From Didymella arachidicola (taxonomy: Eukaryota; Ascomycota; Dothideomycetes; Pleosporales; Didymellaceae): a stretch of 64,000 nt of DNA. The stretch is from NCBI GenBank assembly GCA_016630955.3, contig CM049988.1, forward strand, positions 1,488,001 through 1,552,000, in the 5' to 3' direction. Position numbers and translations under genes: made by a program. The stretch's first letter is position 1. Every line of letters begins with the position of its first letter. The notes below the pieces were generated by a model. It ran no database searches. It was not told the DNA's origin and worked only from the letters and a program-made list of their open reading frames with translations. This document shows positions 55,145-64,000 of the stretch, one piece after another.

Positions 55145-57257
55145 TCAGCGCTCTACCTCGGGCCAAGCAGTGATATCCGACCCACCATCCATCACAGCTT
55201 TCTTATTTGTTGCCTTGCCGGCACCGTAGCCAGCTGTTGTCTTCTCACTCTCTTTGCTAACAATCGAAGGAGTAAGGTTCGTTACAAAAGCGCCCTGGTC
55301 ATACCCAAGACCTCGTGGCACAACTGTGATGCGGCCATTGAGAGGAGAGGCGAGCGTCATGCCAGTGAGAGTGGTGTTGTTGACCCTGGTTGTGTCAGTC
55401 GAGATCTTGGGTGTCCGCTCTGTCTGAGTGTTGGTTCGTGGCTGATCGTGAGGCATGAAGTCACGGCTTGCTGAAGACTGCAAGATCGCGGCAGAATCAA
55501 CCATTGCGCTGCTTCCTTGCGGGCGAAATGGTATGTTTGGACCCAACACGCCAACGTTGGACTTGTAGGTGACCGTGTCTGACGCAGGCGGATGCCGGAT
55601 CGAGTGCGTCTTGAGATCTGGATCGTCGGGTACAGCGAGCATGAAGCGGAGGCCTCGTCCGACCTTGTACATCAGCCACAAGAAGGTACTCATTGGCGCT
55701 GGAACATGTCGTTGCGATGTGCTTGTGATGGTCCCAAGGTGTGTATACGTTGCAAATGGCTCGAAGACGCGCTGCCACGTTTCCGGATCGCGGATCTTGA
55801 GAAGTGAGCTGTATATGGCATGGCCAGTAGGGTGCTGGATGGCTTGTTTGATGTTATGCTCATTAGTGAGTATCTGCCGTGGCGTTCATAAGTCTAGTAG
55901 ATAATCATGGTGGCACACGTACCTTGTAACCACTCGTATCCTCTGCAATACGCAGCTTCCTGTCCAACGCCATCCTGTTCATGCACTTCTCGCGCACCCA
56001 TTGCTCTTGGCTTATCTGGCCTCCCTCGTACGCGCACTGAACCACCCTCTGCAGCTGCTCATGGTAATCATTAACAATCTCGATCATCTCTGCGTAGAAC
56101 CAGCTCTCCGGATTTGTAGCATCTTCTTGTGGGAGACCATCCACTAACTGGTCATTGCCTTGGATATTGAGTTGGTATCGTTGCTCTTCGGAAAGCGGGC
56201 GCTGAGGTGAGCGCCTTATTTGTTGTTGATGTAGTTGCAGTCGATTATCGATGCCTAGATCAGTCGTATCGCAGGATTGAAGGTCCCAGTCACGAGTGCG
56301 AATACTGCAGACATCCGCATCTCTAGCGGTTGTCGAGCCGGCGACTGAACGCAACGGTATGGCGAGATGATGCAAGCCCAGCCGCTCAGGCCGAAGCGAG
56401 GCGAGAACCGCTTCGGTGTCGAAGGGCTCATCGCCAGCTTCAATGCCATTGACTGGAGGTGGTATCTGTATTCCTTCCCCAGCTGGTAAAGGAGGAAGTG
56501 CGCCCCACTTTCCGTCTGTTTGTGGAGCGTGCTTTCCTCTTGTGCCAAAACTTGAGGCGTAGTCTGTTTGCGAGCCATCAAGCGCACTCGGTCTGTCAAC
56601 GAGGCTGCCGGCTATCTCGTAGTCAATTGGTGGAGATGCAGGACCTGTCCTGGTCGCATAGGGATTACCGTAGACACCTGCGAAAGGGTTGGTAGTAGCT
56701 GGTCGAGAAGGTATCGGGAGCAAAGCTCGTGATGGAGGCTGCAACGGTGTTTGCAAGTATGCAGTACTAGGATAATCCTGCCCTGTAGTAGCCGGGGAGT
56801 TGTCAGCACCATCGCTATTTCTGAGCAGAGTTCTCGCCGTTGGAGAGGCAGTATGGGCCTCAGGTTCTCGTACAAACCTTGAGGCTGGGGGTAAGACATC
56901 CAATGCTGGCGCGAGCTGCGGCAACCCAATCCCCTTGCCTTTGTAAGCAACCCTCCCAGGATACTGTTCCGTCTCACACTTATCGAGTGCTGTCTCCTTC
57001 AAGGTCTTGTTTGAATTGAGCCACTCGAACTTGCTAGGCCAGAGTCGACCCGCACCACCCCTTAGTTGCACCCCTAGCAAGATCGCAGTTTCCTTGGAAC
57101 ATCTAGTGGGTTGCCCCTCTAGATCCAAAGAAAGGGTGGTGTGCTCGTGGATATCTCGTGGCACTGAACCCAAGAAGCTGTTTGAGACTTCGTGACTATG
57201 GGACTTGCTTCTCAAGGGAAGGTGAAATGCTGGGGTCGGCTCATGTTGCGGCAACAT
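55145..57257 (-). CDS. Hypothetical protein, about 687 aa
   Basis: Two exons on the complement, 55923..57257 and 55145..55873, joined by a 49-nt GT-AG intron between DTSGYK and ILTNEHNIKQ. The N-terminal 300 residues are disordered and Pro/Thr/Ser-rich. A probably folded middle follows: NPESWFYAEMIEIVNDYHEQ (about 395-414), a helical part with WVREKCMNRMALDRKLRIAE, then after the intron AIQHPTGHAIYSSLLKIRDP, ETWQRVFEPFATYTHLG and APMSTFLWLMYKVGRG. The C-terminus is again low complexity. No signal peptide. The start at MLPQHEPTPAF is the first Met of the open frame, but upstream frames around 57.3-57.7 kb could contribute an extra 5' exon. I do not recognise the family. Confidence 0.68.
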
Positions 57258-57719
57258 ACTGATGATGGCGTCGAGCGGGAAATGGCGCAGACAGGTCCTT
57301 CAACAGTGTACATCCTCGGTGGGAAGGGTTCGGCTTTCAATGGCTTCTGTTTGCGGCAGCGACAGTGAATGGATGCAAGGATAACGTGTTGATCGCCCTG
57401 TGAATGATGACTGACGTATGCCGCTGGAAGGGATTCTCTCTGCGTCCGTTGCGGAAACATGCGAAGATTGGCTTCGAGCGGTGAGGGATTGCAAAAAATT
57501 GTATTGACGATACAGGAGATGATGTTTGATAGCTCCAACCCGTATACCGCTGGTATCCTGCCAACGCCGAGACTCTGATGCTGCTGCATGTCGAGCGTGA
57601 GATGATGCTGAGATGTATGTACACATGTGTGAGAAAGGGAACTGAAATGCTCACTGGGATATCGTGCCCACTGTTTGCTTAACGCCATGATGATACTCGC
57701 TCTTGAACCACCGTCATAA
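57258..57719. other. Intergenic, same-strand genes
   Basis: 462 bp between the carrier stop and the start of the 687-aa gene. An open complement frame starting at 57688 might include a missed first exon. Confidence 0.35.
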
Positions 57720-59006
57720 TCATACCCCGCTGTAGTGGCCGTCTTCTTCCTGTATCCTGCTGCCTTCCATCTTCAACTTTTGGTGGACGAGCTTCAGCGA
57801 CTCGAAGGTCATCATAGTCGTCACGGCTGCAGGGACGGCGCGCACCATATTGGTGCCCATGCCATTGTAAAAGGCTCGCCAGCCTTCCTCTTGGAGTATG
57901 ACGCTACAGGTTCTGATCACGCCACGGTATCTGGGCATGTTGATCATGCCGTCTGAGGACGCTGTGCCCGGGGGACGGGTCTGGTGCCCTATACCATGTT
58001 GCCCTCCCTGGAATGACACATGGTCGTGTGATGAAGATGGCAGGGACCGCTGCTGGGTCTGCAAACGAGTGCGCAGGACTTCGTGAGGGTACGTAGCCGT
58101 TGTTGCGCAGACTTTACTAAGCACTGTTGCAGCCATGATGCCAAACCAATGCACCTCTTCAGTCTTCCCACCTGCTTGGCCCATCTCCAAACCAGTGAAC
58201 CTCATCTTCAGATACTCGTAAAGAGGGAACTGGATAGCGACATGAGTGAGGCCAAGAAGAGCGGGCGACAATCCGGAGTAGAAGGATCTGATGCCTTCGG
58301 TGGCATACATCTTGCGGAAAGCATCGAAGGTGTTCCTGTAGTGCCACGGTGGGCGGTGTTCGGGCGAAGCGCGAGCGCTGACTTGCGACATCAGCCTGGT
58401 CTTGACGACCCAGATAGGGTTTGTGACAAAGGTCGAGGATGCACCTGCTGTTATCGAGGCGATTGTACGTGCGAGCCATTTGTTCTCTGTGGGCGCAGCA
58501 TGTCAGTGGTGCCATCAAAAGCTAACCGGGCAGGACCTACCCATTCGCTCGTTCAGCAGGTCCTTGGTGGACTCATATGTGCTCATGTAGACGGCCCACG
58601 TGGGGATGTAGCCCAGCAGCATCGGGCCAAGGCCTCTGTACAGACCGCGGATGCCGTCTTCTCTCCATATCGTGCGAGCCGTCCCGGTGAGGCCTTTGTA
58701 TACTACGCGCGCAGGGCCTGCGTATGGGCGCGGGCGGAAAGATCCCTGTGCCTGCAGCCGCGTCTTGATAACGTCGAGCGGGCAGGTCACGATGCCGGAA
58801 GCGACACCGGCAGAGGCCCCACACAGCGCATTGACCGGCCCGTCTGGCAGCTTCGACACCATGACGGCGAGGGCAGCAAAGGGCGCGCTCCAGTTGCTGC
58901 GCTCGGTGGTGGAGGGCATGTCGCGGGAAGATGGAGCCGCGACTGTCGGCGCATTCCGGTCGGAGACGATAGTCGGGGACGGCGGCTCGGGGTTGTGATC
59001 AGACAT
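57720..59006 (-). CDS. Mitochondrial carrier, NAD+ transporter type (Ndt1/Yia6-like)
   Basis: Inner-membrane carrier of the SLC25 family. Two exons on the complement, 58541..59006 and 57720..58486, give 410 residues. The three tandem carrier repeats show their signature helices: TCPLDVIKTRLQAQGSF (about 75-91), TNPIWVVKTRLMSQ (about 177-190) and TYPHEVLRTRLQTQ (about 290-303), with matrix motifs GLYRGLGPMLLGYIP, SFYSGLSPALLGLTH and AFYNGMGTNMVRAVP. The NPIWVVKTR and GLGPMLLGYIPTWAVYM blocks fit the NAD+/pyrimidine-nucleotide/flavin branch, nearest in my memory to yeast Ndt1 (Yia6). A 55-residue Ser/Pro-rich N-terminus and a long insertion before the third repeat's end (SSSHDHVSFQGG) are extra. 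It is divergent from QCR7. The branch is secure, the exact substrate less so. Confidence 0.88.
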
Positions 59007-59521
59007 TGGGGCAGCTGCAGTCACGGGTCTGTTAGGGCCATGTTGCGTGTGAGCGTGCTATGGAAGGGGTCCGTACTGGCCGTCGTCCCCTCTGGAGTGC
59101 CTCAGTGTGCGGAAGCCCCGCAGCACTCGAGTAACACAGTAGCTAGCGAATGGGCAGCTCCATTGACATGCGGCGCTGCGGAGGGTGCGAGCAGACGGGC
59201 GGGTGCGCGCAGGAGTGGAAACGGTGTGCGGCGGGGCGCTGGCGGGCTCGGCGCAGTGAAGGGGGCTCGGGGGTGCTGGGGGCTGCTCGCAGGGACGTCA
59301 CACGGTGAGCATGCTGGCAGCGAAAAGCATCCGGAGTCGAGTGGGGAGCTTGCTGCGAGCCGCACCTGCCCATGCCAAGCACGTGGGCCCAAGCTCAGCC
59401 CTCGCAGCCAATTCCGTCTCGCGAAAATGGATGACCGCGACTCTCAGATTTGACCTTCACCACTCCATTGCCGGCACGCCGCACCTCGACCACCCGCACA
59501 CGCCCGTCGAACACCGCAAAC
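59007..59521. promoter_or_regulatory. Divergent promoter of two mitochondrial-protein genes
   Basis: 515 bp separate the start codons of the NAD-type carrier and QCR7. The segment is GC-rich in the middle, and I cannot assign specific CCAAT or other factor sites reliably. Confidence 0.4.
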
Positions 59522-60162
59522 ATGTCTGCGCCGTCCTTCGCCCCCGCCATCATGAAGCGCCCCTGGCTCCAGCGCTGGATCAAGCCCCTCTCCAACTGGT
59601 ACATCAACGCCGCCGGCTACAGGCAGCTCGGCCTCAGGTACGCTGCATCTCGCAAAACCGCTGGAGGAGACTTGGAACGGCATGTCTGGGGTGTACTTGG
59701 GATGCATTGGATGCAGAGATTGGCAAAATGGAGCATCTTGGGACGCACAGGGACCTGAGCTGACGGATTGCCTCACAGGGCCGATGACCTGCTCCCCGAG
59801 GAGAACGACGTTGTTCATACCGCCCTCAAGCGCCTCCAGCCCCAGGAGGCCTACGACCGTGTTTTCCGCCTGCGTCGCGCCTTCCAGGTACATACAACCG
59901 CGAATTGGAGATGAAGAACCAGGTGGCTAAGAAATCGCAGCTGTCCATGAGCCATCAGCTCTTGCCCAAGGAGGAGTGGACTAAGCCCGAGGAGGTACGT
60001 CGAACCAAGAAACGCAGCAAATAAGCCATTGGCTAACGGCCGCAGGACTACCCCTACCTCACCAAGTACATCGAGGAGATCGAGACCGAGTTGGCCGAGC
60101 GCGAGGACCTCGAGTCCATGGTCATCTCCAAGAGACAGAGCAACGCCAACGCCGACCACTAA
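59522..60162 (+). CDS. QCR7: Cytochrome bc1 complex subunit 7 (14 kDa)
   Basis: Nuclear-encoded subunit of respiratory complex III, on the matrix side, contacting cytochrome b. Four exons, 59522..59637, 59779..59887, 59941..59994 and 60046..60162, give 131 residues, close to the usual 120-130. Diagnostic sequence: WYINAAGYRQLGLRADDLLP (about 26-45), TALKRLQPQEAYDRVFRLRRA, then SMSHQLLPKEEWTKPEED (about 77-94) and YPYLTKYIEEIETELAERED. No cleavable presequence is expected for this subunit. The first intron is 141 nt and the other two 53 and 51 nt. The second intron was inferred because the family runs directly from RRAFQ to the SHQLLPK block. Very secure. Confidence 0.94.
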
Positions 60163-60661
60163 ACGTGTACATACGGTGCTGTGTGAGAGAGCGGACGACT
60201 GGAGCAGATGAACGAGTACCACGGTTGTGCAATAGAGTGTATAACACAACATCTTTCGAATATGATACCGCAGTTTGGCCATTCTCCTTGCAGTCTTACG
60301 TTCTGCTGGGTTTCTTGTTCTGAGATTCGTCATGTAAGAGATGACGTGTCAGGACATATGATCTTCCCTAAAAGTCTTGTGAAGCAGCTTGCTTCTTTAG
60401 TATCATCGAGGAGCTCCCAGTCAAGCAAATGTCGTTCCGGACCTTTCAGGATAGCAGTGCTCCCAAGACACGCCTCCGTACGAATGACAATCCAAGGGAG
60501 GAGCTCACTTTCCTGATACTCTAGTGATGGCCTCCCCAGATTTCAGCGTCCGGCCTGCAAGACCCCTACACCTGCAACTGCCCCCACCCACCCACTTGCA
60601 ACACCCCTCGATATATACTGTGGTGGCCTTCTCGCTTACTCTGGTAGCTTCGAATCTTCAC
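60163..60661. other. QCR7 3' flank
   Basis: About 0.5 kb with no gene seen. The frame leading into the pseudogene below is open from 60524. Confidence 0.35.
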
Positions 60662-61130
60662 CTTTCACGCGATGAGAATCCCTATGTCGTTCATGAGCCC
60701 ACCTTACTGCTAAATATCAAGTACCTAGTGGCCGACACGTTCTTCATCCAGATTCGAATTTCAACATAGTTCAGCAAACAGCGGCCGAGCATACCGATCA
60801 CCACATCCACAAAGCGCTGTTCGTCCTTCACTTGGCGGGAGCTGCCGAGTATAATTTCCGTACTGGAAAGGCAAGCCGGACAAGAACAACGAGGCGCTGA
60901 AGCTGTTTCTGCAACAGTCCGTGTTATGGTCCGTGAGGAAGCTGAGTGTGATGTACTATGTGACGTCCGAGGAGAGGGCAAAGAAAGACTTTGCGTTTGA
61001 GCATCACAATGAGGAGCTAAGGAAGAGGTAACCGGATTTGTACGCGGTTTTTGGTGAGAAGGACTATGGACACTCCGGTTGAGATGTGCAGGGAAAGCAG
61101 ATAGAATATGAGGAGGCTAACAGTTGCGAG
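60662..61130 (+). pseudogene. Decayed gene with two frameshifts and in-frame stops
   Basis: Three successive frames each read as convincing protein. The first is DENPYVVHEPTLLLNIKYLV up to about 60766, ending at a TAG. The second is QQTAAEHTDHHIHKALFVLH to about 60862. The third is YWKGKPDKNNEALKLFLQQS and SVMYYVTSEERAKKDFAFEH, which meets TAA at 61029..61031 (RKR-stop-PDLYAVFGEKDYG) and TGA at 61080..61082. No GT-AG intron bridges the frame changes. The parts look like one soluble helical protein of about 150 residues. I do not recognise the family. It lies between QCR7 and a GPI-protein gene and has no intact copy in this window. Confidence 0.7.
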
Positions 61131-61365
61131 CACCCTAGGTACCTATCCCACGAGAAGCAAGCAGCGGGGTGTGGCCTCTAGGGACACTATCCTAATTGAG
61201 TGCAGATAGGAGGGAGAAGACTCATTTTGCTTGACTACAACATACGCATTGCAGCCCTCATCGGAAAGTCAAGGTTTTATTGTGTCGGAAACTACCAGCC
61301 GAAATCCTTAAGCCATTTCGTCCCATACCAGCAGCGGCCATGACGAGAGTAACTCATCGAGTCCT

Positions 61366-62125
61366 TCAAAGAAGCCCTACAAGACCCAGGGCCCCAGCTA
61401 GCACAGCCGCGCCTGCACCCCTGACCTTCACAGCACCTCCAGTAGCCTCCAAAGGCGCTGATGTTGTGGCTGTGCTTGTCCTGCTGGTAGTACCGCCGCC
61501 AGCTGCCAATGAGCGAGTGGATGTTGAGCCAGCGCTGGAGATGCGAAGCGCAGAAGTGGATACAGGGGTCTCTGCTGCAATGGAGCTCTTGAGAGGAGTG
61601 GCGGAAGGAGTAGGAGTTGCAGTTTGGCGAATCAGTGAGACGGAGAGGGAGTATTGCTGGGCGCAGCCGGCAGTATCTGCCTATGGTCAGTATTCGAACA
61701 GGACAAATCATCGATGAAGAAGACGTGCCTGAGCCATCAGGGCAGCAGTAAGTGGCACCTTTGCTGTCAGAAGTGCAGTAGTATCCAGCCTCACACGAGT
61801 TGCCGGAGCCGTCGGGGCAGCATTTCTGATCCAGTCAGTCAATGGTGTTGCATCTGTAGGACTCAATGCGTACCGAGCCGTCGGTCGAGAAATGGCAGTA
61901 AAGCGTAGTGCTGTGAGAGGATGGACACTCGACGCTGTTCGCTCCACAAGCCTCCTCGCATGTCTTGCCTCTACCACAGGTCACTGTCTCAGGGTGGTAA
62001 CCTTGACGCTTGAGAATCATGTCTCCACGCTTCAGCATGGCACCGAAGCTTAGGTTCTGGAATGCTAGCTTCTCTGCCACTGCAGAGACGGCTAGAAGGC
62101 TGAGAGTAACGATTGAGGTACGCAT
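61366..62125 (-). CDS. Small Cys-rich GPI-anchored protein
   Basis: Three exons on the complement, 61874..62125, 61729..61825 and 61366..61676, give 219 residues. Residues 1-17 are a signal peptide (MRTSIVTLSLLAVSAVA). A Cys-rich part follows with TVTCGRGKTCEEACGANSVE, then KCCPDGSGNSCEAGYYCTSD and a second YCCPDGS, giving two CCPDGS motifs. A Ser/Thr-rich stalk (about 130-190) leads to a GPI signal (VRGAGAAVLAGALGLVGLL). The second intron needs a GC donor (G|GCACGT, ending GGCAG) to keep the frame; with GT-AG rules no frame-preserving choice was found. It is probably a plasma-membrane or wall protein of unknown role; the cysteines likely form disulfides. Confidence 0.85.
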
Positions 62126-63276
62126 GGTGGCGATGAGGAATTACGAGTGATTGATGTGAATGCTTGAAATTTAGATCCGCTTTCGACGATATTAGATAAG
62201 GCGACACGGTCGTGGACGGGGAGGAGATCTTAATATACCACAGGTAGCCCTGCAGCTGGAGCACTTCACCACGCTGGATTGTCATCCATATCAATCGATC
62301 AGCTTTCAGCTGCTGATTTTAAAAACAGAAGTGGACCGACAACACTTCACAAGGCGCCCACAGCCACAAGGCGGCACGACCAATGATAGCGTAACGCTGT
62401 CCGAAGGTTTACAATGCCCCAATCACGTCTATGCTGCAGTTGTCGCTCGTTGCTGCACAGAGCATTGTTAAGCGAGACCGTTGTCGCTCGTCGCTGCACG
62501 GAGCATTGTTAAGCGAGACTGCGACTCCACAAGTGTCTTCACACCTCGCGTTGCTAGCCTCCACGAGAACTATTGCTGTCATTCGGGCAGTACCTGGCTG
62601 ATGTGAACCAATCAACGGGCGGAGGCTTGGGTCATGTTGGAAATTTTGATGTATGTTCCTGCATCGGGAGTTGCTATGTTCGGTCGATTTGCGAAAGCCG
62701 AGCTACAAGCGTATGGCTAGCAGCAGGGCTGGAGCTTGTGTTGAGGTTGGCTTGAGGCTGACTTCTTGACCGGTGAAAGGCACAGACTGAGGTGGGCGCT
62801 TGGTGGTTGTCAATGAGCTGTGAGGTAGGTCCTTTTGAATTAATAGTCTGTTCCAAGTACGAGCCTAAATTCGGTATTGTGCTGTGCTTTCAAAATGTCT
62901 GACTGAGCTGTTCGTCGATAGATCGAGGAGCGTGGTGGTCGCAAGGAATATTTGGCCCCCATCTGGTAAGGCGCCACTTGCTCCAGCCTCTTCTTCAGGC
63001 AACCGCGATCAAGCAGCTGCCATCGCTACACAACACTAGTCGTCCAAGTTCATAGGGATTGCAATCACACCAATCGCGCGATCTTCCAGCTCTTTTGAGA
63101 GCCCGCAGCTGAAAGGTACATCCAGCTGAGCTATCTGGATACGATCACTCTGCCTTGCCTTGCCGTACTCACATCGTGGTAGGTGTCCCAGCGAACAGAA
63201 ATTAATGAATGATTATTGCAAGCTATAACTTGTAGGGGTATCTCCATATCTCATACGCAGCATGCATAAGTTTAGC
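62126..63276. other. Intergenic, 1.15 kb
   Basis: Promoter of the Cys-rich GPI gene on the left and 3' flank of the permease on the right. It includes the 41-bp tandem duplication listed next. Confidence 0.4.
62439..62520. repeat. 41-bp perfect-length tandem duplication
   Basis: Two head-to-tail copies, 62439..62479 and 62480..62520, differing at three positions, all transitions. The shared part includes GAGCATTGTTAAGCGAGAC. It lies about 315 bp upstream of the GPI-gene start, so it might carry duplicated promoter sites. Confidence 0.9.
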
Positions 63277-64000
63277 TCAATTGGGAACTTTCTTGAACAC
63301 ATGCCCCTCCCAGCCATCGATATGATCAACAACGACCTCACGGTGAAGCGTGTACTTTCCAAGCTTGGGTAAAATAATTGCCCAAATTAGCCAGTAAATA
63401 CCACCGGCAACGATGACGGCAAAGCCAACAACGCAGTGAAGGTAGTAAGGCAACGTCTCGTACACGCTGTTGCCGTCGCTGGGAGGCACGAAAGGTGCAA
63501 TGACGAGGTAGACGTTGCTAAGGAGGAAGAATATGGTGACAGGTAGCGTAGCCTTGATCGGAGGGTTCCAGTTGTACTCCTTCTTGTGGAGGTACAGCCA
63601 CACCAGACCGGCAGCGACGAAGGCGTTGACGATGGCAAGTGGGTATGAGATGACACTAGAAGCCGTTAGTATGTTGTCAGGATGGGGCGATGAGGGCGCC
63701 GCTTACTTGAGGATGAAGTTGTACGCATCGCCTGGAGGAGGTGCCAGCATGATAACAACGGAGACGAGCCAGTGCTCGAACAGACCAGCAAGAGGGGCAT
63801 TGAAGGGACGGTTGCTTGCCCACAGCCTCGACCAAGGTAGGATACCCTCACGGCCTAGTTCCTGCACAAGTCGACCCTGGCTGAAGATGACACTGAGGAC
63901 ATTGCCAAAAGCTGACAGTGCTACGAAGACGGAGAGCGCACGCTCAGCCTTGGGTCCAAAGACGTTGCGGAAGAGCGATGCAGCTACAAGACGCTTGGAA
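63277..64000 (-). CDS. Mup1-like amino-acid permease, 3' part (partial)
   Basis: The gene runs off the right edge; its start is outside. Two exons are visible on the complement: 63707 to the edge, and 63277..63655, with a 51-nt GT-AG intron between NFIL and NVISYPLA. The sequence belongs to the APC superfamily, L-type branch, close to fungal high-affinity methionine permeases: SLFRNVFGPKAERALSVFVA, ALSAFGNVLSVIFSQGRLVQ, then REGILPWSRLWASNRPFNAP and hydrophobic segments WLVSVVIMLAPP, AIVNAFVAAGLVWLYLH, TLPVTIFFLLSNVYLVIAPF and CVVGFAVIVAGGIYWLIW. The C-terminus is short, charged and cytosolic (EVVVDHIDGWEGHVFKK). Substrate (methionine or another amino acid) is by homology only. Confidence 0.88.

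Noticed and set aside
57212..57688. 158-codon complement frame upstream of the 687-aa gene.
   Set aside because: Could supply a 5' exon but no donor/acceptor pair could be chosen with confidence, so it is not included in the gene.

Overview
The window is nuclear DNA of a filamentous ascomycete fungus (Pezizomycotina). The evidence is genes split by short introns, mostly 48-70 nt, with GTANGT-type donors, CTAAC/CTGAC-like branch sites and CAG/TAG acceptors. Gene content agrees: RPP1, GET1, ECM33, QCR7, PCS60, an Anp1/Mnn9/Van1-family mannosyltransferase, GPI wall proteins and a Mup1-like permease. Dothideomycetes is my best guess at class, but that is an inference. Base composition is balanced, with no long AT-rich (RIP-like) tract and no intact transposon.

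Layout. 0.7-5.5 kb: RPP1 (-), a UPF0662/DUF2408 gene (+), a small SET-domain protein (-) and a TRAPPC13-like protein (+), in two divergent pairs. 5.5-8.6 kb: gene-poor, with one interrupted reading frame. 8.6-13.5 kb: a large DENN/C1 protein and a small GPI wall protein. 14-16.2 kb: tRNA-Leu(CAG), an orphan ORF and a GNAT. 16.6-18.5 kb: one uninterrupted ORF joining a short-chain dehydrogenase to a polysaccharide deacetylase-type domain. 19.7-25.1 kb: GET1, a PTAR1-like prenyltransferase alpha subunit and two unrecognised genes. 27.5-28.4 kb: a protein with nine GPRLL repeats. 29.8 kb: a tRNA-Pro gene with a peculiar double interruption. 31.9-41.2 kb: an unrecognised Cys/His-containing protein, PCS60, a G-patch/RRM splicing factor and the mannosyltransferase. 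41-45 kb: gene-poor. 45.3-49 kb: an unrecognised gene and ECM33. 52.6-62.1 kb: MAG1-type glycosylase, an unrecognised gene, a mitochondrial NAD-type carrier, QCR7, a decayed gene and a second small GPI protein. 63.3 kb to the end: the 3' part of a Mup1-like permease.

I resolved 26 protein-coding genes, with exon boundaries placed by eye from reading-frame continuity; two tRNA genes; one clear pseudogene and one weaker candidate; a 34-bp inverted repeat; a 41-bp tandem duplication; and a coding minisatellite. The genes do not form an obvious metabolic cluster and look like ordinary housekeeping neighbourhoods. Shared themes are the cell wall and secretory path (three GPI proteins including Ecm33, a Golgi mannosyltransferase, Get1, TRAPPC13, the DENN protein) and the mitochondrion (an NAD carrier divergent from QCR7).

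The most unusual signal is the tRNA-Pro(CGG) gene. Its anticodon is split by a 54-nt segment with spliceosomal hallmarks (GTAAGT donor, CTAAC branch, TAG end), and a second interval of 32 nt sits at the normal tRNA-intron position.
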